This document shows positions 6,503 through 13,263 of a stretch of DNA of 16,116 nt, in pieces. Position 1 is the stretch's first letter. Every line of letters begins with the position of its first letter. The stretch lies in assembly GCA_050945275.1 (NCBI GenBank), contig JBMNSQ010000033.1, positions 1 to 16,116 of the forward strand, given 5' to 3'. The position numbers and the translations under genes are program-made. The notes beneath the pieces were generated by a model. The model saw only the letters and a list, made by a program, of their open reading frames with translations. It did no database searches and had not been told where the DNA came from. Source of the stretch: JAAYWY01 sp050945275. GTDB taxonomy: Bacteria > Bacillota > DTU030 > DUMP01.

Positions 6503-6808
6503 CTAGCCTTCTCGTGCACCAGTATCCTTATTGTTTCTTCCCCGGCGAAGCAGGCCAGCGCAAAACAAACATTCCTCACCGTCCCGTTGGCTACCAAAAT
6601 GCATCGGGCAAATATGATAACCTTCTTGATACAAGCGAGCTAAATTAGCATGCCCTTCGCCGATCGTTTGTTGGACTTTAACCTGCTCTGTCTTCCGGGA
6701 ATTGTCACCGTTTTGTCTTGCCCATTCGGCCTTCAGGTCTCGCACCGCCAGTAGCATCATCTCGAGTTGTTCTTCCAACCAAGCCAGTTTTGTGCCTATT
6801 TCACTCAC
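6503..6808 (-). CDS. yabA: DNA replication initiation control protein YabA
   Basis: YabA limits over-initiation of replication by binding DnaA and the DnaN clamp. This copy has 101 residues, slightly shorter than the 119 of B. subtilis. It has an N-terminal coiled-coil helix (about 1-32), a polar linker and a C-terminal zinc module with H65, C67, H70 and CLFC (C80, C83), ending in a basic tail. The start is GTG at 6808, nine bases after a strong GGAGG (AGGAGGTGA); an overlapping ATG at 6810 runs into TGA at once. The position upstream of rsmI and in the holB/ricT cluster supports the assignment. A terminator lies between it and the preceding flavoprotein gene. Confidence 0.93.
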   Translation of the reverse strand: MSEIGTKLAWLEEQLEMMLLAVRDLKAEWARQNGDNSRKTEQVKVQQTIGEGHANLARLYQEGYHICPMHFGSQRDGEECLFCAGLLRRGRNNKDTGAREG

Positions 6809-6842
6809 ATCCCGTCACCTCCTGCTATGCCTAATATGTACC

Positions 6843-6870
6843 AAAAAGGGGCGGCCTTAGCCTCCCCTTT
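6843..6870 (-). terminator. Terminator between flavoprotein gene and yabA
   Basis: On the minus strand AAAGGGG-A-GGC pairs with GCC-G-CCCCTTT around a four-base loop (one internal mismatch), and the stem runs into five Ts. It lies 25 bases after the flavoprotein stop codon and 35 bases before yabA, so it breaks, or partly attenuates, transcription inside the cluster. I see no clear promoter for yabA between them. Confidence 0.7.
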
Positions 6871-6894
6871 CCCTTAGTTTGCCTACTCCTATTA

Positions 6895-7707
6895 CTAACT
6901 AGCCTTCTTCAGCGCATTTAGCACAGCGGCCTTGATCCCTTCACTGGAAAGTGTAGCCCCGGAAACGTTATCCACACCTAGATCTTGGGCCGATATAATT
7001 TTTCCACTCATTTTGGGTAAGGCTTTTCCACCCACATCGGGGCTTTCGCGTTCTTCCACCACTTGAATGTCGGCTATCTGACCGCTGGCAACCGTCACTT
7101 TTACCTTGATCGGGCCTTCGAATCCACTGGCTTGCCCTTCGTAAGCACCATCCGCAACCTGAGACAAGTCAATCATGACCTGCCCCCCGGACAACTTCTG
7201 ATCTATTTCGGCCGCCACTAGCTTTAGACCGCCCGCCACTGAACGCGAAGAAATGGTAGCACCGCTGATAGCTTGAATATCCTTACCCACCTGGAAGTCG
7301 TCTTTAATGCTTTTACCGACAAATTGGTCGGCAAATTCCGGCTCGGTTATTCGGCTGCCTAGGCCTGGGGTCTCGGAATGTTGTAATACCTTGAAGCCAG
7401 TAACTTCACTATCGGCGTTTACACCTAGAGCCAGCTGCATTTCACCACCGAACCCTTTTTGGGGAAACACAGCCACTACACCCACATTCTTACCGCCTTT
7501 GGTGGCCACGTAAAACTCTTTTTCCCCTTCAATCAGCGGTTCGAAAGACTCGGCCTCAGGAAGTAATTCTTTGAGTGCTGCTTCAAGTTGGGCCTGTTCG
7601 TTCTCGGCAATGATGGGCTCGGTCGTGGCGTTGGTAAATGCCAATAGGCCCGCGGCCACAACACAAACTATCATCAGCGTCACGCCCAAGCGTACAGGAC
7701 TTTGCAC
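6895..7707 (-). CDS. Membrane-anchored protein with two FMN-binding (RnfG/NqrC-like) domains
   Basis: This 270-residue protein has one N-terminal membrane helix (about 6-26), so the rest should lie outside the membrane. The first domain resembles RnfG/NqrC: SETPGLGSRI at 111-120 and ISGATISS at 147-154, where T151 would carry covalently bound FMN in that family. The second FMN_bind domain (about 183-270) ends with VSGATLSS at 248-255, with T252 as the matching residue. Such proteins pass electrons outside the membrane in Rnf, Nqr and flavin-based extracellular electron transfer. No rnf/nqr subunits or ApbE flavin transferase are in this window, so its partners are unknown. It starts at GTG 7707, eight bases after GGAGGAG, and has its own promoter and terminator. 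Confidence 0.88.
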   Translation of the reverse strand: MQSPVRLGVTLMIVCVVAAGLLAFTNATTEPIIAENEQAQLEAALKELLPEAESFEPLIEGEKEFYVATKGGKNVGVVAVFPQKGFGGEMQLALGVNADSEVTGFKVLQHSETPGLGSRITEPEFADQFVGKSIKDDFQVGKDIQAISGATISSRSVAGGLKLVAAEIDQKLSGGQVMIDLSQVADGAYEGQASGFEGPIKVKVTVASGQIADIQVVEERESPDVGGKALPKMSGKIISAQDLGVDNVSGATLSSEGIKAAVLNALKKAS

Positions 7708-7730
7708 GGTTAATTCTCCTCCCTGTAAAG

Positions 7731-7744
7731 CTGCAAAGCTGCAG
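7731..7744 (-). promoter_or_regulatory. Small hairpin in the flavoprotein leader
   Basis: CTGCA-GCTT-TGCAG forms a perfect 5-bp hairpin shortly before the ribosome site, in a direct repeat of AAGCTGC (plus strand). It may affect message stability or translation; no specific regulator is implied. Confidence 0.3.
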
Positions 7745-7760
7745 ATTGAACCTAGATTAT

Positions 7761-7790
7761 ATTCTACACCAAATCTGCCACTCCTGCCAA
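7761..7790 (-). promoter_or_regulatory. Promoter of the FMN-binding protein gene
   Basis: TTGGCA (7790-7785) is followed after 18 bases by TAGAAT (7766-7761) on the minus strand, 13 bases after the ricT stop codon. It would drive the flavoprotein gene independently of the upstream cluster, with a leader of about 47 bases. Confidence 0.6.
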
Positions 7791-7802
7791 GTTAATTGGT
7801 GG

Positions 7803-8513
7803 TTATTCCTTGGTATCTCCTGCTAGCTCTGACTCATTTTTCTTCCGTTTATTGCCGCACCGGCCAGCACAATTGCCCTTGTCATCTGCTGCCTCATACT
7901 TCAAACAACACATAAGACGGCCGCACAAACCAGATATCTTGGTGGGATTAAGAGACAAGTTTTGTTCTTTCGCCATGCGAATGGATACCGGCTGAAATTC
8001 ACCTAAAAAGCTGCTACAACAACAAACACGGCCGCACGGACCCAAACCACCGAGCAGCTTGGCTTCATCACGTACACCGATTTGCCTCAGCTCAATGCGC
8101 GTCCGAAAAACAGACGCTAAATCTCGTACCAGCTCCCTAAAGTCCACCCGGCCATCAGCAGTGAAGTAAAAGATGATTTTGCCACGATCAAACGTATACT
8201 CCACATCCACCAACTTCATGGGTAAGTTGTGCTTTTGGATTTTATCCTGGCAAATCTTAAACGCTTCTTTTTGTTTGGCCCGATTTTCCTTCACCTGGTT
8301 ATGATCCTCGGCGGTGGCTTCGCGCATCACTGATTTGAGCGGAGCCACCACTTCTTCCTCTGGCACTTCTCTTACACCCAGAGCTACCTCCCCAAATTCA
8401 ACACCCCGGGCCGTCTCAACAATCACATTTTGACCGGCCTCAAGTTCCAACTCACCCGGATCAAAATAATATATCTTCCCTGCTTTCTTAAAGCGAACAC
8501 CTACTACACGCAC
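7803..8513 (-). CDS. ricT: PSP1 domain protein RicT (YaaT)
   Basis: RicT is part of the RicA-RicF-RicT complex, which in B. subtilis binds iron-sulfur clusters and works with RNase Y in mRNA maturation and in biofilm, competence and sporulation control. This 236-residue protein has the PSP1 core (about residues 60-145) and the cysteine cluster CGRVCCC (C160, C164-166) plus CGRLMCC (C197, C202, C203), which fits cluster binding. An additional pair, CAGRC (C215, C219), lies in the basic tail. GTG 8513 is the start, seven bases after AGAGGTG; the gene overlaps the end of holB by 10 bases, indicating coupled translation. RicA and RicF are not in this window. Confidence 0.95.
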   Translation of the reverse strand: MRVVGVRFKKAGKIYYFDPGELELEAGQNVIVETARGVEFGEVALGVREVPEEEVVAPLKSVMREATAEDHNQVKENRAKQKEAFKICQDKIQKHNLPMKLVDVEYTFDRGKIIFYFTADGRVDFRELVRDLASVFRTRIELRQIGVRDEAKLLGGLGPCGRVCCCSSFLGEFQPVSIRMAKEQNLSLNPTKISGLCGRLMCCLKYEAADDKGNCAGRCGNKRKKNESELAGDTKE

Positions 8514-9490
8514 GTTTTTTCACCTCTTTGCTCTCCTGGCACAAGCTCCACTAACAGAGCCTCCAGCGCCAAGCGCACATTAACATTGATCCGCCCGAAA
8601 ATAAGCTGCCTCGTTTTTTCGATAGCCTGGTTACACCGAATCAGCTCAGCTACACTATAGTGCACCGCTAGTTGGCCAATTGCCTCTTCATGCCCTAAAT
8701 GGTATAAGTTGTCATGTGCTCCTACCTTATATGCCAACAAATCTCGATACCAGGCTTGCAGTAGCGGTAAAAACTGTGCCGGCGTCTCGGCAAACACTTG
8801 GGCCGCTCTAAATAGCGCTCCTTTACCTTGAGGCAGCTCTGTTGCCAATTGCAAAAACTGTTCACAGTTAGCCATCGCCCCCGCCTCAGTCCAGGCCTGA
8901 GCGGTTGCTAAATCTCCCCCCGCCAGCTGAGCGGCCAAATGGGCCTGCCTTTGGTCAGTGCCGGCCGCCATCAGCTGCCTACTGGCCGCCGCCGGACTAA
9001 GCGGCTTAAACTCTACTTCCTGGCACCTCGATACAATGGTAGGCAAAAGCTTCTGACGATGCTCAGCACAAAGAACAAACACTGTTGCCGCCGGCGGCTC
9101 CTCTAAAATCTTAAGCAGGTGGTTAGCTGCCTCTGGCAAAAGTTTATCCGCTTCCCAGACAACGTATACTTTCACCAGACCATGCAAAGGTGTATTACCT
9201 GCCTGGCGACTAAGATCACGGATCTGGTCCAAGCGCAAAAAACGTCCTGCTGGCTTGGTCATCTGGACATCGGGGTGAGTACCGGCAGCGATAAGACGGC
9301 AACTGCTGCAACTGCCGCAGGGATGCCCTACATCGCAGTTTAACGCCTGGGCTAAAAGCCGGACAGCAATTTCTTTGCTACTGCTATCCGGGCCCAAAAA
9401 CAGGTAAGCATGGGCTATCCGCCCGCTTATTATGGAATTCTGAAGTAGCCGGGCGGCAACAACCTGCTGTGATAACTCTCCCCAGGGCAT
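8504..9490 (-). CDS. holB: DNA polymerase III delta prime subunit
   Basis: This 328-residue AAA+ protein of the clamp loader helps place the DnaN clamp on primed DNA. Visible parts are the GRIAHAYLFLG entry, a four-cysteine zinc module (C52, C58, C61, C64), the HPDV and LLKILEEPP blocks, and the SRC motif at 154-156 that supplies the arginine finger. The P-loop position reads GPDSSSKE (33-40), which lacks the GxGKT glycines and Thr/Ser, so nucleotide binding by this subunit is doubtful; E. coli delta prime also lacks it. ATG 9490 follows a GGGGGAGAGG stretch. It is preceded by darA by 11 bases; yaaR, found between them in Bacillus, is missing. Confidence 0.95.
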   Translation of the reverse strand: MPWGELSQQVVAARLLQNSIISGRIAHAYLFLGPDSSSKEIAVRLLAQALNCDVGHPCGSCSSCRLIAAGTHPDVQMTKPAGRFLRLDQIRDLSRQAGNTPLHGLVKVYVVWEADKLLPEAANHLLKILEEPPAATVFVLCAEHRQKLLPTIVSRCQEVEFKPLSPAAASRQLMAAGTDQRQAHLAAQLAGGDLATAQAWTEAGAMANCEQFLQLATELPQGKGALFRAAQVFAETPAQFLPLLQAWYRDLLAYKVGAHDNLYHLGHEEAIGQLAVHYSVAELIRCNQAIEKTRQLIFGRINVNVRLALEALLVELVPGEQRGEKTCV

Positions 9491-9501
9491 GGCCTCTCCC
9501 C

Positions 9502-9831
9502 CTACAGTTTACGAAAATCCTCCACCGGTAACACAAATACCGTTGCTCCACCCACCGTAACTTCCATGGGGTAAGGAACATAGCTATCCACGGTGCCTCC
9601 AAGCGGCACCCAAGGCGTAACCACCTGGCGGCGAGAACGGCAAGTTTCTTCGATTATGTGAAGTACCTCTTCTGTCTTATCGTCCTGGACCCCAATCATA
9701 AAAGTCGTATTGCCTTGACGCAAAAATCCGCCAGTAGTGGATAATCTGGTCGCCCGGTGACCTTCACTAAGCAGCTTTTCCAGTAGCTGCTGGGCATCTT
9801 TGTCTTGAACTACAGCTATAATCATTTTCAT
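9502..9831 (-). CDS. darA: PII-like cyclic di-AMP receptor DarA (YaaQ)
   Basis: This 109-residue protein is nearly collinear with B. subtilis DarA/YaaQ (DUF970), a trimeric PII-like protein that binds cyclic di-AMP. The diagnostic stretches are MKMIIAVVQDKDA (1-13), TTGGFLRQGNTTFMIGV (about 32-48), and DSYVPYPMEVTVGGATVFVLP near the end. The TTGGF and GNTT loops belong to the c-di-AMP pocket in known structures. The downstream target is unknown in all species as far as I know. I start it at ATG 9831, ten bases after GGAAGGGGG; the frame extends to a GTG at 9855, but that would place the ribosome site inside the gene. It sits between tmk and holB. Confidence 0.96.
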   Translation of the reverse strand: MKMIIAVVQDKDAQQLLEKLLSEGHRATRLSTTGGFLRQGNTTFMIGVQDDKTEEVLHIIEETCRSRRQVVTPWVPLGGTVDSYVPYPMEVTVGGATVFVLPVEDFRKL

Positions 9832-9859
9832 ATGATGCGTGCCCCCTTCCAGCACGTTG

Positions 9860-10462
9860 TTATAACAACGACGAAACGTGAGCCCTCACTTCGTCCCAAA
9901 TAGCTGCCATATCTCTCTTAGCGGCAATAACCCGAACCCGGTTCGGTTCCTTGTCCGCCAACGCCAAGTATCCTTGCCGCACCCGCTCAAAAAATTCCAG
10001 ACTTTCTTGTTCTAACCGATCGCCCCGACCGGTGCGAGACAACGCTACAGACGGTTCAAGGTCAAACAGGAGCGTCAAATCAGGCTTCAGGCCGCCGATG
10101 GCACCAGCGAGCATATCACCAATCCATGTTCCTTCCAGCCCCCGTCCCCACACCTGATAAGCCCAGGTGGAATCGCTAAACCGGTCGGCAATAACTAGCT
10201 CCCCTGTCTCAAGCGCCGGTTGGATTATTGTCTCTACCAATTCAGCTCGAGCGGCCACGTAAAGAAGCAGCTCAGCCATTGACGTTTTCGGCCCATCCTC
10301 GGGCGACAGAAGAAGCGACCGGATCCTCTCGCCCAGAACCGTTCCGCCCGGTTCCCGGGTAACAACAGGGTTTCGGCCCTGCTCATTAAGCCATGACTGC
10401 AGCAGCTTAAGCTGGGTCGTCTTGCCGGAACCGTCGATACCTTCCAACGTTATGAACACCAT
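9860..10462 (-). CDS. tmk: Thymidylate kinase
   Basis: The 200-residue enzyme phosphorylates dTMP to dTDP with ATP, essential for dTTP supply. The motifs are all there: P-loop EGIDGSGKTT (7-16), TREPGG (35-40), the DRF signature (DRFSDSTWAYQ, 93-103) that contacts dTMP, and a short lid TGRGDRL (144-150) with arginines in the lid. The start ATG overlaps the stop codon of the upstream yaaO gene by one base (TAATG), so translation is probably coupled. Its position between yaaO and darA is the same as in B. subtilis. Confidence 0.98.
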   Translation of the reverse strand: MVFITLEGIDGSGKTTQLKLLQSWLNEQGRNPVVTREPGGTVLGERIRSLLLSPEDGPKTSMAELLLYVAARAELVETIIQPALETGELVIADRFSDSTWAYQVWGRGLEGTWIGDMLAGAIGGLKPDLTLLFDLEPSVALSRTGRGDRLEQESLEFFERVRQGYLALADKEPNRVRVIAAKRDMAAIWDEVRAHVSSLL

Positions 10463-11919
10463 TATTCCCCCACTATAGACACATTAAGCCCCTGATTCGC
10501 ATCCACCGTTAGCCCTTGAACCGGTATGCCTTGGCGGATATAGGCCGTAATAACTTCCAACGTCTCGGCAGAGAACTGTTCGCCCGGCCACAGCAGCGGT
10601 ATCCCCGGTGGATAAGGCACCACGGCTTTGGCCGCAATTTTATCCACCGCCTGATCTACCGGCAGCACATCATGACGCGCAAACGCGGCTGCCCGCGGGG
10701 ACAAAACGGCCACCGGCAGCGATGGTAACGGCGGCACTGGCGCCGCCCGGCTTACGGTATTACCTTGGTAACGCCGGGCCAAATCCAACAGAGCTGCTGC
10801 TGCTCTGAGAATGCTCTTATCATCGTCCGCCGGCGTCACAATAAAAAGAAGTGTGTACAGTTCAGCCATCTCTAACTGAATTTTATGCTTCTGATTCAAA
10901 TATAAGGCCGCTTTTGGCCCTGTTAAACCCAAACTGCCTACATCCACCACTATTTTACAGACATCATAGTCTACTACCGGCAGCGGCATGGGATCGCCCA
11001 TGACCTTGACCGCAGGGATGCCAGCTATGGCGGCCCTCAGTTTCTCAGCCAACTGGCGGGCCCGGCCCCAATCTTGACAGCCGTGTAGCGCCGCCCGGCG
11101 ACGAGCTACATCAAGCGAGGCCATCAACAAATAAGAAGGACTTGAACTCTCCAGCCAACGCAGGACTTCTAGCACCCGGGCCGGCGAAATACGGCCCGAA
11201 CCTAAATGCAGCCACGAACTTTGAGTAAGAGATCCTAACATCTTATGGGTGCTTTGTACCGCCGCATCGGCTCCCAGCCGCAGCGCCCCTGGCGGAAAAC
11301 CAGAGTGCAAATAAAAGTGCGGTCCGTGGGCCTCATCGGCAATTACCGTAAGTCCCGCCCTTCTGGCCGCCTGTATCAGCTGAGCAGCCGGCCCCACCAA
11401 ACCGTGGTACGAAGGATGAACCAGCACCAACGCCCGAGCATCGGTATGCTGGTCAATAATCCTAAGTGCCTCATCTTGATCCCAGCCGCTCACCACACTA
11501 TGCACCGGGTCCACCACTGCCGGATAAAACACTGGCTTTAGATCACCTAAAATAGCAGCCGATAGCAACGAACGGTGGGCATGGCGCGGCAAAATCACCT
11601 TATCTCCTGGTCTCGTCGCCGCCAGCAAAGCCGCAATAAGACCAGCACTAGTACCACCCACTAAAAAGAAGGTGCAGCGCGCCCCATAAAGCTCAGCCGC
11701 CAGCTCCTGGGCCTCCCTGATAACACCCTCCGGCGCATGAAGGTTGTCCAAACCCGGCAGCTCAGTCAAATCATAGTTTAATATTTCCGGTCCCCAAGCC
11801 GAGGACAGTTCCTCTAAGCCATAGCTCCCCTTATGCCCCGGTACGTGAAAACCGGTATAGCCAGCCGCTACGTGGGCCGTAAGCTCTTTCCACAGCGGCG
11901 CTTTGCCTTGTCCCTTCAA
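10462..11919 (-). CDS. yaaO: Orn/Lys/Arg decarboxylase-family PLP protein (YaaO-like)
   Basis: This 485-residue PLP enzyme has the fold of basic amino-acid decarboxylases: FHVPGHKG at 24-31, GTSAG phosphate-binding loop at 89-93, DEAHGPH with D195 and H198, and STHKMLGSLTQ with the Schiff-base lysine K226. It is the short type without the N-terminal wing domain, as in B. subtilis SpeA and YaaO. The substrate (arginine, lysine or other) cannot be told from sequence, so decarboxylation of a basic amino acid is the family inference. The start is TTG 11919, after GGAAGG about ten bases upstream; no ATG start fits near the conserved N-terminus. It opens the leftward cluster and overlaps tmk by one base. 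Confidence 0.9.
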   Translation of the reverse strand: MKGQGKAPLWKELTAHVAAGYTGFHVPGHKGSYGLEELSSAWGPEILNYDLTELPGLDNLHAPEGVIREAQELAAELYGARCTFFLVGGTSAGLIAALLAATRPGDKVILPRHAHRSLLSAAILGDLKPVFYPAVVDPVHSVVSGWDQDEALRIIDQHTDARALVLVHPSYHGLVGPAAQLIQAARRAGLTVIADEAHGPHFYLHSGFPPGALRLGADAAVQSTHKMLGSLTQSSWLHLGSGRISPARVLEVLRWLESSSPSYLLMASLDVARRRAALHGCQDWGRARQLAEKLRAAIAGIPAVKVMGDPMPLPVVDYDVCKIVVDVGSLGLTGPKAALYLNQKHKIQLEMAELYTLLFIVTPADDDKSILRAAAALLDLARRYQGNTVSRAAPVPPLPSLPVAVLSPRAAAFARHDVLPVDQAVDKIAAKAVVPYPPGIPLLWPGEQFSAETLEVITAYIRQGIPVQGLTVDANQGLNVSIVGE

Positions 11920-12001
11920 TTATACCGTTCCTTCCCCTGAAAGTACATACAACCTCTGGCCACCTCATTCTTCTTCGTTAAGCGAACTTCCTGCTTTTTT
12001 G

Positions 12002-12028
12002 TGTAACGTTTCTCGGCCGTATTTCGTC
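12002..12028 (+). promoter_or_regulatory. Candidate ECF sigma promoter for the NEW3-ABC operon
   Basis: TGTAAC (12002-12007), a 17-base spacer and CGTC (12025-12028) match the -35 AAC and -10 CGTC pattern of ECF sigma factors such as B. subtilis SigX, SigM and SigV. A T-tract just before the -10 (TTTCGTC) and a T-run before the -35 are also usual in such promoters. No good sigma-A promoter is seen in this spacer on this strand. Transcription would start near 12035, leaving a leader of about 48 bases with AAAGGAGG before the GTG start. Recognition by the sigma factor encoded at 15336 is inference. Confidence 0.5.
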
Positions 12029-12030
12029 TA

Positions 12031-12059
12031 ACTATAAGGAAAAGGGACTTAATCTTTAA
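12031..12059 (-). promoter_or_regulatory. Possible promoter of the yaaO-tmk-darA-holB-ricT operon
   Basis: On the minus strand TTAAAG (12059-12054), a 17-base spacer and TATAGT (12036-12031) form a moderate sigma-A promoter. The leader would be about 105 bases. It lies back to back with the ECF-like element of the rightward operon, so the two directions could interfere. Confidence 0.4.
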
Positions 12060-12082
12060 CTGCTAAAGGAGGTTTGGCTAGA

Positions 12083-13261
12083 GTGAAAACTGTGTCCATG
12101 ATTGTTGGCAAAATACTAACCGTTGTAATGGCTTCACTTCTTGTGGTAGGCTCTCTAGCTTCTGGCAACGCCCAGGCTCAAAGCGGACTCGTTTTGAGTA
12201 CCCCTTATCCTGGACTGGAGGTACGGCCGGGAGAAGCGGTGGAATTTCCGTTAGAGGTCCTAAATACCGGTATTGCGTCTCAACCTGTTAATATCACTGT
12301 GGTTTCAGCCCCCAAAGGATGGCAGTGGGCATTAGAAGGCCGCGGCAAAACAGTGCATCAGGTTTTTGCTCAGCGAGGCGTACCCCAACAGCTAAACCTG
12401 AAAGTTGAGATACCGGCCGAAACAAAAGAAGGTAACCACCAGGTAGTGGTTCGGGCTTCGGCCGCCGGGGTATCTAGTAATCTTACCTTAGACCTTAAAG
12501 TCAACACCCAAACTAAGCAAGAAGGCCAACTTAAGGCTCAGTATCCGCAGCTAGAAGGGCCAGCCGGAGCCACCTTTAAGTTCCGGGTAGATCTAACCAA
12601 CGACACCGCTAAGGAGCAATCTTACAGTCTTGGGGCCCAAGCACCGCCAGGCTGGCAGGTCTCTTTTAGCCCAGCTTATGACAGTAAGAAAATCGCCAGT
12701 TTGAGCATCAAGTCAGGGGAAAACCAAGGTCTGGATGTGGAGATCATCCCAGCACAAAATGTCACAGCCGGTAAATACACGATCCCGGTCAGTGCTGTCT
12801 ATGCCGGTGGAGCACTACAAGCAGAACTCACCATAACCATCACCGGCACTTATAATCTTAAATTAACTACCTCTACCGGCCGTCTTAATGCCAATGCTTA
12901 CCCTGGCCAGGAACGGGAAGTAACCCTCCAGGTGGAAAATGCCGGTAGCGGTGATCTCAAAGGGATTACCTTCTCATCTTGGGAACCGACAAACTGGTCG
13001 GTCCGATTTGAACCGGCGGAAATAGACGTGCTACCTGCCGGAGAAACCAAGCAAGTAAAAGCTTATATCAAACCCGACCGTCGATCCATTGCCGGGGATT
13101 ACGTGGTAAGCCTGACAGCTTCTGCCGCCGAAGCCAGAGGTAGTGTCGAAATGAGGGTACTGGTGAAAACATCTACTATGTGGGGTATTGTCGCCATCTT
13201 GATCATCGTCGCGGTAATTAGTGCCGTATATCGCCTATTTAAACTTTATGGGAGACGTTAG
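12083..13261 (+). CDS. Exported, membrane-anchored protein with three NEW3-like domains
   Basis: This 392-residue protein has a signal-like N-terminal helix (about 9-27; a cleavage site AQA-QS near 31-33 is plausible), then three repeats of an Ig-like NEW3 (alpha-galactosidase-associated) domain: about 38-143, 148-256 and 262-362. Each repeat has a beta-rich layout with a PxxW/PGW signature (PKGW 77-80, PPGW 188-191, PTNW 302-305), and the last has EIDVLPAGETKQVKAYIKP. A hydrophobic helix (about 368-385) and a basic tail (YRLFKLYGRR) anchor it with the domains outside. The GTG at 12083 lies ten bases after AGGAGG; an upstream TTG at 12074 abuts that site. An ABC ATPase gene follows after two bases, so it is probably the extracellular partner of that transporter. 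Its ligand is unknown. Confidence 0.85.
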   Translation: MKTVSMIVGKILTVVMASLLVVGSLASGNAQAQSGLVLSTPYPGLEVRPGEAVEFPLEVLNTGIASQPVNITVVSAPKGWQWALEGRGKTVHQVFAQRGVPQQLNLKVEIPAETKEGNHQVVVRASAAGVSSNLTLDLKVNTQTKQEGQLKAQYPQLEGPAGATFKFRVDLTNDTAKEQSYSLGAQAPPGWQVSFSPAYDSKKIASLSIKSGENQGLDVEIIPAQNVTAGKYTIPVSAVYAGGALQAELTITITGTYNLKLTTSTGRLNANAYPGQEREVTLQVENAGSGDLKGITFSSWEPTNWSVRFEPAEIDVLPAGETKQVKAYIKPDRRSIAGDYVVSLTASAAEARGSVEMRVLVKTSTMWGIVAILIIVAVISAVYRLFKLYGRR

Positions 13262-13263
13262 CC

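Noticed and set aside
6895..7707. Evidence for a complete Rnf or Nqr complex
   Set aside because: Only an RnfG-like protein is present; no other subunit genes lie in the window.
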